Source of the DNA: CAYSLZ01 sp964468355
GTDB taxonomy: Bacteria; Patescibacteriota; Microgenomatia; UBA12405; JAHJSD01
Direction of reading: 5' to 3'
DNA: 17,614 nucleotides
Assembly: GCA_964468355.1 (NCBI GenBank)
Contig: CAYXSV010000029.1
Coordinates: 1-17,614 of the forward strand
The position numbers and the translations under genes were made by a program. Position 1 is the stretch's first letter, and each line of letters opens with the position of its first letter. Below the pieces are notes generated by a model, which saw nothing but the letters and a program-made list of their open reading frames with translations, made no database searches and was not told the origin of the DNA. Of this stretch, positions 7,633 through 13,602 are shown in pieces.

Positions 7633-8535
7633 TCAAATACTATCCGCAATAATCCAGTACAATTCGTTAACGATTTCCGGAAATTTTTGTTTAGCAATTT
7701 GAGGATTAGTTTGATCTGACATAATTACCAAAACATAAGGATTATTTGGAAAATAAACAATACCGGCGTCGGAAACAGCATTATCCAAATAGCCCACTTT
7801 ATGAGCAACCCTAATACCTTCAGGAACACCAGCAGGAATTTCATCTTCATAAATAGTATTTGTCATGTGGTTAAGCATTTTTTCGCTGTATTCATCTGAA
7901 ATTAATTCTCCGAGATAGAGTTTTGTCAAGAATAAGCTGATATCTTCAACAGTTGTTGTCTGATCTTCTAAACTAGTGTCTTTCATTCCCCATTCCAGCA
8001 TTAATGAATTTATTTTTGCATTTCCTATTTCTTTTTGTAAAAGCTCCCAGGCCTGGTTGTCAGAATGGGATAACGCTCTTGATGCTAAATCACCAAAAGT
8101 TGATTCACCTAATTCTTCTTCTGACTGATATTCTCCATCCTCTATGCTTTTATAAACGCCGGCGACTACCGGCAGTTTTATTAAAGAAGCGGCCGGCATT
8201 TTTCGGGTTGAATATCTTTGCCAAGAAAAATCGTTTTCTAAAAAATTAATTTTTACGGACCATTTGCCAGGCAAACTACTTATATTTTCCTCTGCCCATT
8301 TGTCAATTTTTGGGGTTAATTTATAAATTTCACTTTTAGACGAACTAACCCTGGAAATATTTATTTCTTTTAAGGGAAATTTTATTTTTGGTGGATTTTG
8401 GCGCCATGTGGAAATTAACCAAAAAATGACTCCGGGAATAAGTGTTCCCAGAAAAATTAAAAGAATCCACCAACGCATTTTTTCTTCGTTTTTAGAATTG
8501 TTTAAATCAGATACAAAATCAAGTTGTTTTAACAT
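7633..8535 (-). CDS. Membrane-anchored serine hydrolase, class A beta-lactamase / PBP fold
   Basis: 300 residues: a cytoplasmic tail, one helix at ~21-42 serving as an uncleaved anchor, then an extracytoplasmic domain. The acyl-enzyme motifs are S117-L-I-K120, S158-D-N160 and K246-V-G248 (KTG equivalent), in the order and spacing of the class A beta-lactamase fold. The omega-loop region reads TSLEDQTTTVEDIS. I do not see the usual ExxLN motif with the deacylating glutamate, so true beta-lactamase activity is doubtful. A D,D-peptidase, an esterase, or a regulatory penicillin binder acting on the wall built by the neighbouring PBPs is as likely. It starts at ATG 8535; ATG 8478, directly before the helix, is the alternative. 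It is convergent to the PBP genes and shares their terminator palindrome. Confidence 0.88.
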   Translation of the reverse strand: MLKQLDFVSDLNNSKNEEKMRWWILLIFLGTLIPGVIFWLISTWRQNPPKIKFPLKEINISRVSSSKSEIYKLTPKIDKWAEENISSLPGKWSVKINFLENDFSWQRYSTRKMPAASLIKLPVVAGVYKSIEDGEYQSEEELGESTFGDLASRALSHSDNQAWELLQKEIGNAKINSLMLEWGMKDTSLEDQTTTVEDISLFLTKLYLGELISDEYSEKMLNHMTNTIYEDEIPAGVPEGIRVAHKVGYLDNAVSDAGIVYFPNNPYVLVIMSDQTNPQIAKQKFPEIVNELYWIIADSI

Positions 8536-8547
8536 AAATACAAAATC

Positions 8548-8576
8548 CTAATTACTCTAATTGATCTAATTTCTAA
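8548..8576 (+). repeat. Left inverted repeat of the four-helix-bundle cassette (three 9-nt CTAATT units)
   Basis: 8548-8574 is three consecutive 9-nt units: CTAATTACT, CTAATTGAT and CTAATTTCT. The 28 nt at 8549-8576 match the reverse complement of 8975-9002 at 25 positions, and the inner 20 nt match at 19. It lies 12 nt upstream of the serine hydrolase start. Confidence 0.75.
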
Positions 8577-8595
8577 ATAAATTCCAATTAGTTAA

Positions 8596-8961
8596 TTATT
8601 TAAGTTTATTATATATTGAGTTAAATATTAAATTTAATTCTTTGGCTTCTTGATGATATTCATCCGCTTGAGATTTTTCTTCAGGAACAGCTACCGCAAT
8701 CATCCTTAGGAAATGCTTTGATTCACGCGCTTCTTTCTTACAGATACCAATTTTATGTTTGAAGTCTCTTTTACTTTCTGCATCATCAGCCTCACAGTAA
8801 TTTGCCCCGACACTTGTCCCTGCTTTAACAAGTTGTGTTATTAAAGGCCTAGTTATTGGGTTTTTAGGTAATTTTGCACAAAATATAATAATATTCTCTC
8901 CAAACTTTCTGGTTCTGTCCTCTAAGTCATATTTTTTCTTATTAATTTTATCATTGGGCAT
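8596..8961 (-). CDS. Four-helix-bundle protein of the S23 / Avd-like family
   Basis: 121 residues, the usual family length. Predicted helices are separated by short turns. The recognisable core is FGENIIIF, then TQLVKAGTSVGANYCEADDAES, then FKHKIGICKKEARESKHFLRMI, which matches the family pattern S-x-G-x-N-x-x-E-A followed by an Ala/Glu-rich helix. Family members were first seen inside insertions in 23S rRNA and are related in fold to Avd of diversity-generating retroelements. Their biochemical role is poorly defined; a basic surface suggests nucleic-acid binding. No reverse transcriptase, rRNA or variable repeat is nearby. The start codon ATG 8961 has no Shine-Dalgarno. The gene is enclosed by inverted repeats. 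Confidence 0.88.
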   Translation of the reverse strand: MPNDKINKKKYDLEDRTRKFGENIIIFCAKLPKNPITRPLITQLVKAGTSVGANYCEADDAESKRDFKHKIGICKKEARESKHFLRMIAVAVPEEKSQADEYHQEAKELNLIFNSIYNKLK

Positions 8962-8974
8962 TTTTTTAGGTCAA

Positions 8975-9002
8975 TTAGAAATTAGATTAATTAGGTTAAT
9001 TA
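8975..9002 (-). repeat. Right inverted repeat of the four-helix-bundle cassette
   Basis: Read on the minus strand it is TAATTAAC, CTAATTAAT, CTAATTTCTAA, matching 8549-8576 at 25 of 28 positions. Its outer 8 nt contain the TAA stop codon (8996-8998) and the last codons of the PfkB gene, so the element may have replaced the original end of that gene. Confidence 0.75.
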
Positions 9003-9919
9003 TATATTAATCCTTTTTTAGCGCCAATGTGTTGAACAACTGAAGAAGCATTTTTCATTGCTAATTCAAACGCAGTTTTTTTATCCATTCCTTTAATTAA
9101 ACCAACGACAAAACCACTGCCAAAAGCATCACCTGCACCGGTAACATCAACTGTATCTACTTCCGGAGCGGAAAGAAAATATGGCTTGCTCTCTCCTTCT
9201 TCCACTAAATACGCCCCTTTACTGCCGTCGGTGACAACCGTCAATGGTGCATTTAAGCTGCCCACCTCGTTCCAAAACGACCGATCGTTAAATTCCAATT
9301 CAATTAAGCCCTCCATTTCATCACGGTTAAGATTAAAAACCTCTACTTGAGAAATTAATTGTTTAATTTTATTCTTATCAGCCAACTCTTTTTTCCCGGG
9401 ATTCCACCCGACTTTTATTTTATTTTCACCGGCAAAGTTTATTAGATCCTCTGCGAGTTGTAAATTGCCTTCGAGCGAAGTAATATAAAACCAGTCGGTT
9501 GACAATTTTTCCCAATAAATATTCCCTTTTTCAAGACGGGTATTGCCGCGATAAATCAAAATTGTCCGCTCACCGTCCGGGCCAATAATAATTACTGAAG
9601 TATCAGTTGGCTCATCTTTTTGAACAAAAAACTTTTTGTTCACTCCTTCTTTTTCTAATTCATTAACAACAAAACTGCCAAAAGGCCCTTTTCCAAATCG
9701 ACAGCATACGCCGACTTTTAAACCGTGCCGGCTAAAACAAACTGCCGAATTGGTTCCTCCTCCACCTAAAGAAATCTCTTTTTTATCAAGATTAATTTTT
9801 TCACCATAACCTTGACAAATAAATTTTTTCTCTTGATCAATAACCTTAAAGTCAGCCGACTTCAAAAAAATATCAATAATTGCTGAACCAAAAGTAATAA
9901 CGTCAAAGGACATGTTCAA
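8996..9919 (-). CDS. PfkB-family (ribokinase-like) carbohydrate kinase
   Basis: 307 residues, the normal size for this ATP-dependent cytosolic sugar or nucleoside kinase family. The N-terminal signature is LGGGGTNSAV (51-60), with an anion-hole/lid region around CCRFGKGPFG. The C-terminal signature DVTGAGDAFGSGF (258-270) carries the GAGD anion hole and catalytic base D264. The substrate cannot be read from the sequence. The position, 10 nt after a class II aldolase gene in the same direction, suggests a phosphofructokinase-like or tagatose/fructose-phosphate step upstream of aldol cleavage. That would matter because many CPR genomes lack the classical PfkA. The start is TTG 9919 or, two codons later, ATG 9913, which I prefer; no Shine-Dalgarno is visible at either. 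The 3' end overlaps the neighbouring inverted repeat. Confidence 0.9.
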   Translation of the reverse strand: MNMSFDVITFGSAIIDIFLKSADFKVIDQEKKFICQGYGEKINLDKKEISLGGGGTNSAVCFSRHGLKVGVCCRFGKGPFGSFVVNELEKEGVNKKFFVQKDEPTDTSVIIIGPDGERTILIYRGNTRLEKGNIYWEKLSTDWFYITSLEGNLQLAEDLINFAGENKIKVGWNPGKKELADKNKIKQLISQVEVFNLNRDEMEGLIELEFNDRSFWNEVGSLNAPLTVVTDGSKGAYLVEEGESKPYFLSAPEVDTVDVTGAGDAFGSGFVVGLIKGMDKKTAFELAMKNASSVVQHIGAKKGLIYN

Positions 9920-9929
9920 TAAGTGATGA

Positions 9930-10706
9930 TTAATGATTAATTCCTGACAATTTCAATATTTCTAGTGTTTCTTTCCTTATTTCTTCAATAACCGGGTACA
10001 TTAAATTATAAACTTTAAATTTACCTTCATACTCGGACAAAGCATTTTCCAAAGCAAACTTATAAGCCATCCGCAATCTGGTATTGATATTAATTTTTGA
10101 AATTAAACCTTCACTTACCGCTTTTTTAATATCAGCGGCAGGTACGCCTGAACCCCCATGAAGCGTCAACCACTTATCACCAACCGCCCGCTTAATTTCT
10201 CTTAACTTATTAAAATCTAACCGCTCCGGCTGATTAGGGTCCATACCGTGCCGATTGCCAACAAAAACGGCAACTAAATCCACTCCGGTTCTCTCAACAA
10301 ATTCGGCTGCTTTTTCCGGTTTAGTATCAACAAGCTGGGGTTCACCTTCAACTAAAATGCCTTCAGGGTAAGCTAGTTCTACTGTTTTTTTAGTTAAATT
10401 TATATTATCTTCCCAATCCAGCTTTGAACCGTCAAAGTGGACCAAATCAAACCCATTATCAATTACCTGTGTAATTGTTTTAATGTCACGCCCATGATCA
10501 AAATTCAAAAAAATCGGCAGATTCTCTTGATGACCAATACTTGAAAATCTGGTAATCCCCCAAAATCGTTTTTCACCGGGAGAAATTTGTAAAATGGCCG
10601 GCTGTGCGGATTCTTCCAAACCTTTTACAACGCCGCGGTAAATTACAAAATCATCGCAGTTAAAAGCAAAAAGAACTTGATTGTCTAAAATCTCTCTCAA
10701 ACGCAT
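9930..10706 (-). CDS. Class II fructose/tagatose-bisphosphate aldolase family protein
   Basis: Zinc-dependent aldolase of the glycolytic or ketose-bisphosphate type, expected to interconvert a ketose bisphosphate with dihydroxyacetone phosphate and glyceraldehyde 3-phosphate. Numbered from ATG 10706, visible motifs are LNFDHG (~66-71, catalytic Asp and first zinc His), HFDGS (~89-93), VEGE (~117-120, Glu ligand region), VGNRHG (~147-152, second His), LHGGSG (~179-184, third His and phosphate loop) and KININT (~201-206, phosphate site). At 258 residues it is shorter than typical FbaA (about 285-360), nearer the short KbaY/GatY end. I choose ATG 10706 over ATG 10721 because the MLLYV extension would lie inside an extended -10 element and MRLREIL resembles the usual family start. 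It is cotranscribed with the downstream PfkB kinase. Confidence 0.9.
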   Translation of the reverse strand: MRLREILDNQVLFAFNCDDFVIYRGVVKGLEESAQPAILQISPGEKRFWGITRFSSIGHQENLPIFLNFDHGRDIKTITQVIDNGFDLVHFDGSKLDWEDNINLTKKTVELAYPEGILVEGEPQLVDTKPEKAAEFVERTGVDLVAVFVGNRHGMDPNQPERLDFNKLREIKRAVGDKWLTLHGGSGVPAADIKKAVSEGLISKININTRLRMAYKFALENALSEYEGKFKVYNLMYPVIEEIRKETLEILKLSGINH

Positions 10707-10710
10707 AACG

Positions 10711-10720
10711 TATAATAACA
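10711..10720 (-). promoter_or_regulatory. Extended -10 promoter of the aldolase-kinase unit, overlapping a plus-strand -10
   Basis: On the minus strand TGT-TATTAT (10720-10712) ends 5 nt before ATG 10706, so the transcript would be leaderless. On the plus strand the same bases give TATAAT (10711-10716), a possible -10 for the sigma factor gene at 10755. The two divergent boxes overlap by five bases, so polymerase could not occupy both at once. Confidence 0.5.
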
Positions 10721-10754
10721 TAATATTAGCCGAGGGCTGAAGGATAAAAGAAAA

Positions 10755-11300
10755 ATGAATAAAGAAAAAAAATTGGTAAAACAGGTTTTAACCGGAAATA
10801 AGAAAGCAATTGAAAAGTTTTACTATAAATACCAAAAGCCCCTGCTTTCTTTCATCCGTAAACGGGTAAAAAATAACCGAGACGCCCAAGACATAACTCA
10901 AGAAACTTTAATATCAGGACTTAATTCTTTGCCTAATTTTAATTTCAACTCTTCTATTTTCTCCTGGCTGTGTGCTATTGCCAAACATGAAATTGCCGAC
11001 TTCTATCGAAAACAAAAATTAAAAACTATTGTTTTCTCAAAAATACCGGCCCTAGAACCTTGGGCTGACCAGGCCTTAGGCCCACAGGGGGAATACCTGA
11101 AAGACGAACTTAAAGAAGAAATAAAAACTGTTTTAGAAAACTTGTCCGAGGGATATTCCAAAATCTTACGACTTAAGTATATAGAGGGGATGACAATGAA
11201 AAAAATTGGTAAAAAATTATCAATTACGGCTAAAGCCGTTGAATCACGGCTTTACCGAGCAAGAAAAAAATTTCGAATCGCATGGCAAAAAAAACACTAA
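10755..11300 (+). CDS. Sigma-70 family (ECF-type) RNA polymerase sigma factor
   Basis: 181 residues. Region 2 spans ~27-88: core-binding and -10 recognition, with RDAQDITQETLISGLNSLPNF, IFSWLCAIAKHEIADFYRK and the conserved DIxQET and Wl..Ia.n...d.yR patterns. Region 4 spans ~124-176: YSKILRLKYIEGMTMKKIGKKLSITAKAVESRLYRARKKFR, a helix-turn-helix contacting -35 DNA. Region 3 is absent, as in ECF factors. An AAGGA ribosome-binding site lies about 10 nt upstream. Its 3' end overlaps the next ORF by 19 nt, implying translational coupling with a membrane protein, the usual place for an anti-sigma factor. Directed promoters cannot be told from this window. Confidence 0.93.
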   Translation: MNKEKKLVKQVLTGNKKAIEKFYYKYQKPLLSFIRKRVKNNRDAQDITQETLISGLNSLPNFNFNSSIFSWLCAIAKHEIADFYRKQKLKTIVFSKIPALEPWADQALGPQGEYLKDELKEEIKTVLENLSEGYSKILRLKYIEGMTMKKIGKKLSITAKAVESRLYRARKKFRIAWQKKH

Positions 11301-11680
11301 AATCATCATCGAAAAGAATTGCCTACTTAAGTTTTTTATTAATTTTAAAAGAAACTTGGCTTCTCTTTTCTAATATTATCGGTTTAATCTATCATCCTTT
11401 CTTAACCTTACGTAAAATCCGACAAAAACACGACCTCTCCCAAGCATTACTAGTTTTTTTAACCATTACCTTTCCTTTATTAACTGCTCTTTTTACCACC
11501 GGCTTAATTTATTTGGCAATGAGAATTTTCGGCCTTAACTTTCCCTCTTTTTTCAAGCAAAGTATTTTCTTTTTTGATTTTCTAACTTTCATCCTAACTT
11601 CTTTTATTTTTATTTATCTTATTTATTGGTCTTACCAAGTAATTACTAAAAATAATTATTCGTCGTTTATTGAAAAATGA
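11282..11680 (+). CDS. Membrane protein coupled to the sigma factor, Yip1-like in style, possible sigma regulator
   Basis: 132 residues. A basic N-terminus leads to a moderately hydrophobic helix (~15-38) ending in HPFLTLRKIRQKHDLSQALLVF, then clear membrane helices at ~52-80 and ~96-118. The P-x-x-T-L-x-x-I segment ahead of a helix recalls Yip1-type membrane domains, a weak resemblance. I see no zinc-binding anti-sigma motif (HxxxCxxC), so a classical ZAS anti-sigma is unlikely, though the 19-nt overlap with the sigma gene argues for a linked function. It overlaps the following small ORF by 4 nt (ATGA type). Function unknown. Confidence 0.75.
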   Translation: MAKKTLKSSSKRIAYLSFLLILKETWLLFSNIIGLIYHPFLTLRKIRQKHDLSQALLVFLTITFPLLTALFTTGLIYLAMRIFGLNFPSFFKQSIFFFDFLTFILTSFIFIYLIYWSYQVITKNNYSSFIEK

Positions 11681-11880
11681 TGAATAAAGATAGGCGGATT
11701 AATCCTGTCAATGCATGGCGGCTAAACAAAGAAAGATTAAATCCGCTTTCTAAAAACCCGGGTCTTTTTAAAAAAATGCACCAACGTCAGTTGAAGATTA
11801 GAAATGGTCCAGAAGTTCCATCTAATTTTGAAAGATACCAAAAGAAAGATAATCCACAACCGCCCCGAACTAGAAACTAA
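11677..11880 (+). CDS. Small basic protein of unknown function
   Basis: 67 residues, strongly basic (many Lys, Arg and Asn) and Pro-rich at the end (NPQPPRTRN), with no membrane segment and no recognised motif. Its ATG overlaps the TGA of the preceding membrane protein gene, and a second in-frame ATG follows directly, so translation is probably coupled. Third gene of the sigma factor unit. The coupling supports it being real; nothing in the sequence tells its role. Its stop is followed after 3 nt by a 53-nt hairpin repeat. Confidence 0.6.
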   Translation: MMNKDRRINPVNAWRLNKERLNPLSKNPGLFKKMHQRQLKIRNGPEVPSNFERYQKKDNPQPPRTRN

Positions 11881-11883
11881 AAC

Positions 11884-11936
11884 ACTACAATGATTCGAAT
11901 GGTTGTAGTTATTACCGCAAAATTATCGTAGAAAAG
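11884..11936 (+). repeat. 53-nt direct repeat, copy A, with 24-nt near-palindrome
   Basis: Matches 12446-12498 with six mismatches over 53 nt (offset 562). The first part (11885-11908) is an imperfect palindrome, CTACAATGATTC against GAATGGTTGTAG, with one mismatch and one G-T pair. It begins 3 nt after the stop of the small basic gene and ends 58 nt before the TrpR-like start, so it could be a 3' hairpin of one gene or an operator of the next. The rest of 11937-11994 holds only weak promoter-like sequence (TTGACG 11956-11961; TATAGA 11985-11990). Confidence 0.8.
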
Positions 11937-11994
11937 GGTTTGAAAAACGGAATTCTTGACGACACAGTTGATCTTTCTGTAGTCTATAGATAAC

Positions 11995-12435
11995 ATGCCC
12001 CAAGTTTCTCGGTGGAAATTAAAACCAGAAGTGTGGAATCAAATTTTTAATATCTTAACTAAAGCAATTCAACGAACAAATAGAAAAGATAAAGCAAAAC
12101 TTTTTTTAAATTTTTTATTAACACCAACCGAGCAAAAGATGGTAACCAAACGCCTAATCGCCGCTCTTATGTTAATAAAGGGAGCAAGCTATGACGAAAT
12201 TCATTTGGCAATTCACTTAAGCCCTTCAACAATAGCCAAAGTAAAAAATAATTTAGAAATATATCCGGAATACAAAAAAACAGTTCAGAAATTACTAGAA
12301 GATGAACTTTTTAAAAAAGCGTTCCTAAAATTTGCTAAAGAGTATGGAAAGTTTTTTTCCATAGGAAAAGGCGGCAATTTTTGGTATGAGATTTCTAAAA
12401 GCGCCGAGAAAAAACTTAAAAATAAGGTCTTTTAA
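11995..12435 (+). CDS. TrpR/YerC-family helix-turn-helix DNA-binding protein
   Basis: 146 residues. The core LTPTEQKMVTKRLIAALMLIKGASYDEIHLAIHLSPSTIAKVKNNL (~42-87) matches the TrpR/YerC pattern: LTPxE, a KR-x-x-I-a helix, then a G-x-S-x-x-E-I turn and S-x-S-T-I recognition helix. The N-terminus (WKLKPEVWNQIFNILTKAI) is an amphipathic dimerisation-like helix. The C-terminal ~45 residues (FAKEYGKFFSIGKGGNFWYEIS) extend beyond TrpR/YerC proteins, which are about 100 residues long. It probably represses or activates a small local set; tryptophan as ligand cannot be assumed. It lies between two copies of a 53-nt repeat containing near-palindromes. No Shine-Dalgarno is visible. Confidence 0.87.
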   Translation: MPQVSRWKLKPEVWNQIFNILTKAIQRTNRKDKAKLFLNFLLTPTEQKMVTKRLIAALMLIKGASYDEIHLAIHLSPSTIAKVKNNLEIYPEYKKTVQKLLEDELFKKAFLKFAKEYGKFFSIGKGGNFWYEISKSAEKKLKNKVF

Positions 12436-12445
12436 ATTGTTTAAT

Positions 12446-12498
12446 ACTACAATGATTCGAATGATTGTAGTTATTACCGCAGAATTGTTGAAGGAAAG
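12446..12498 (+). repeat. 53-nt direct repeat, copy B, with 24-nt near-palindrome
   Basis: Second copy of 11884-11936. Its palindrome (12447-12470), CTACAATGATTC against GAATGATTGTAG, has a single G-G mismatch. It starts 10 nt after the TrpR-like stop and fills the gap before the convergent polyprenyl synthase gene, so the hairpin could act as a terminator or mRNA 3' end. No T-run follows on either side. Confidence 0.8.
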
Positions 12499-12507
12499 AC
12501 TTTATAT

Positions 12508-13581
12508 TCAGTACTGGCGGGTGCGAAGGAAAGTTAAAAAAGCATGGATTTGATCTCTAGCCGGCTGTTTTTCTAAAAAAGTCAATTCTTTATTAAAAAG
12601 AGATTCTGATTGATCAGCATAATTCTTAACTAAATTCCGAGAATGTTCCAAACTACCGCACTGATCCATTTTTTTGATCACCCAATCAACCTCTGCTTCT
12701 GTCTTCTCTTCTCTTTGTTTGTTTAAAATTTCAATTAAGTGTGGTTTTTCTTTTTTGGATACATTTTGTAATAAATGAACTAACATTACAGTCCGCTTAT
12801 TTTCATAAATGTCATTGCCAATTAATTTTTTTCGACCACCAAAATCAGATGTTAAATCAAGCAAATCATCTTGAATTTGGTAACAATAACCGGTCAACTT
12901 TCCAAACCTATAAAGTTTTTCCAATTGTTTCTCAGATGCACCACCTAAAATTGCCCCCAAACGCATTGGACCCGCAATTGAGTAATATCCGGTTTTACTT
13001 TCCGCAATGAACAAAATATCTTCTACATCAAGATTAAACTGATTATCTTTAATCCAAGAAATATCCAAAGTTTGTCCAAACGCAGTCCTAGCCAACATAA
13101 TACAAAATTCCCGGTATATTTTTCTTGCTTTTTCATCACCAACTATATTTCGATTGTCACCAATTACCTTCCACATTAAAATGTGAAGGGCATCGCCGGC
13201 ATTAATCGCCAATTCTTCGCCAACTTGACAGTGTAAACAGGGGCTGCCCCGACGCTTTAAAGAATTATCCTCAATGTCATCGTGATTTAAAATCCAATTT
13301 TCCGATATTTCCATTGCCGCCGCTGTTCGAATCGCTTTTTTTTCCGGATATCCCATTGCCGCTGCAGTTAATAGAACTAAAGAAGGACGAACATATTTAC
13401 CCTGACGATAACAATATTCACCGGTGATTTTTTGATGAAATTCGGCCAAAGAAGAATACTTTTCAGGTATTCGGCAGTAATCTGGGAAGTCAAGAAGTTG
13501 ATCTAAATATTTATTTATTTCCGGCCAAACAATCGCTTTTTTCTCCTCCAATACTTCTAAGAAATTAATCTTGGTGTCCAT
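12508..13581 (-). CDS. Polyprenyl (E-type isoprenyl) diphosphate synthase
   Basis: 357 residues, cytosolic, all-helical. It condenses isopentenyl diphosphate with allylic diphosphates to give C15-C20 or longer prenyl chains. The first aspartate-rich motif is D101-D-I-E-D105, followed by the RRG site; the second is Q237-D-D-L-L-D242. GKYVRPSLVLL (~61-71) is the conserved GKxxRP region. Two residues between the Asp positions (DDxxD, not DDxxxxD) are consistent with most geranylgeranyl/polyprenyl types. Chain length cannot be read with confidence. At 357 residues it is longer than the usual 290-330. It follows groEL in the same direction after 21 nt but has its own extended -10 with TATAAT 6 nt before ATG 13581, so it can be expressed separately. 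Confidence 0.93.
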   Translation of the reverse strand: MDTKINFLEVLEEKKAIVWPEINKYLDQLLDFPDYCRIPEKYSSLAEFHQKITGEYCYRQGKYVRPSLVLLTAAAMGYPEKKAIRTAAAMEISENWILNHDDIEDNSLKRRGSPCLHCQVGEELAINAGDALHILMWKVIGDNRNIVGDEKARKIYREFCIMLARTAFGQTLDISWIKDNQFNLDVEDILFIAESKTGYYSIAGPMRLGAILGGASEKQLEKLYRFGKLTGYCYQIQDDLLDLTSDFGGRKKLIGNDIYENKRTVMLVHLLQNVSKKEKPHLIEILNKQREEKTEAEVDWVIKKMDQCGSLEHSRNLVKNYADQSESLFNKELTFLEKQPARDQIHAFLTFLRTRQY

Positions 13582-13587
13582 ATGAAG

Positions 13588-13596
13588 ATTATACCA
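13588..13596 (-). promoter_or_regulatory. Extended -10 promoter, leaderless start of the polyprenyl synthase gene
   Basis: On the minus strand TTTTGG-TATAAT ends 6 nt before ATG 13581, so transcription should begin on the A of the start codon. It lies inside the 21-nt gap after groEL. It has a consensus -10 and the TGn extension. Confidence 0.6.
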
Positions 13597-13602
13597 AAAG
13601 TT

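Larger units (their letters stand above)
8549..9002. mobile_element. Putative small mobile cassette: four-helix-bundle gene between inverted repeats
   Basis: A 454-nt unit made of one gene (8596-8961) bracketed by 28-nt imperfect inverted repeats. It sits between two minus-strand genes, and its right end overlaps the stop codon of the PfkB gene. There is no transposase inside. I infer a non-autonomous or passively spread element. The inverted repeats are seen directly; mobility is inferred. Confidence 0.4.

Noticed and set aside
11884..12498. Template and variable repeats of a diversity-generating retroelement, given the Avd-like gene nearby
   Set aside because: The differences between copies are not limited to A positions, there is no reverse transcriptase, and the Avd-like gene is about 3 kb away in its own cassette.
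11884..12498. CRISPR array
   Set aside because: Only two copies are present, with a 509-nt gene-containing gap.
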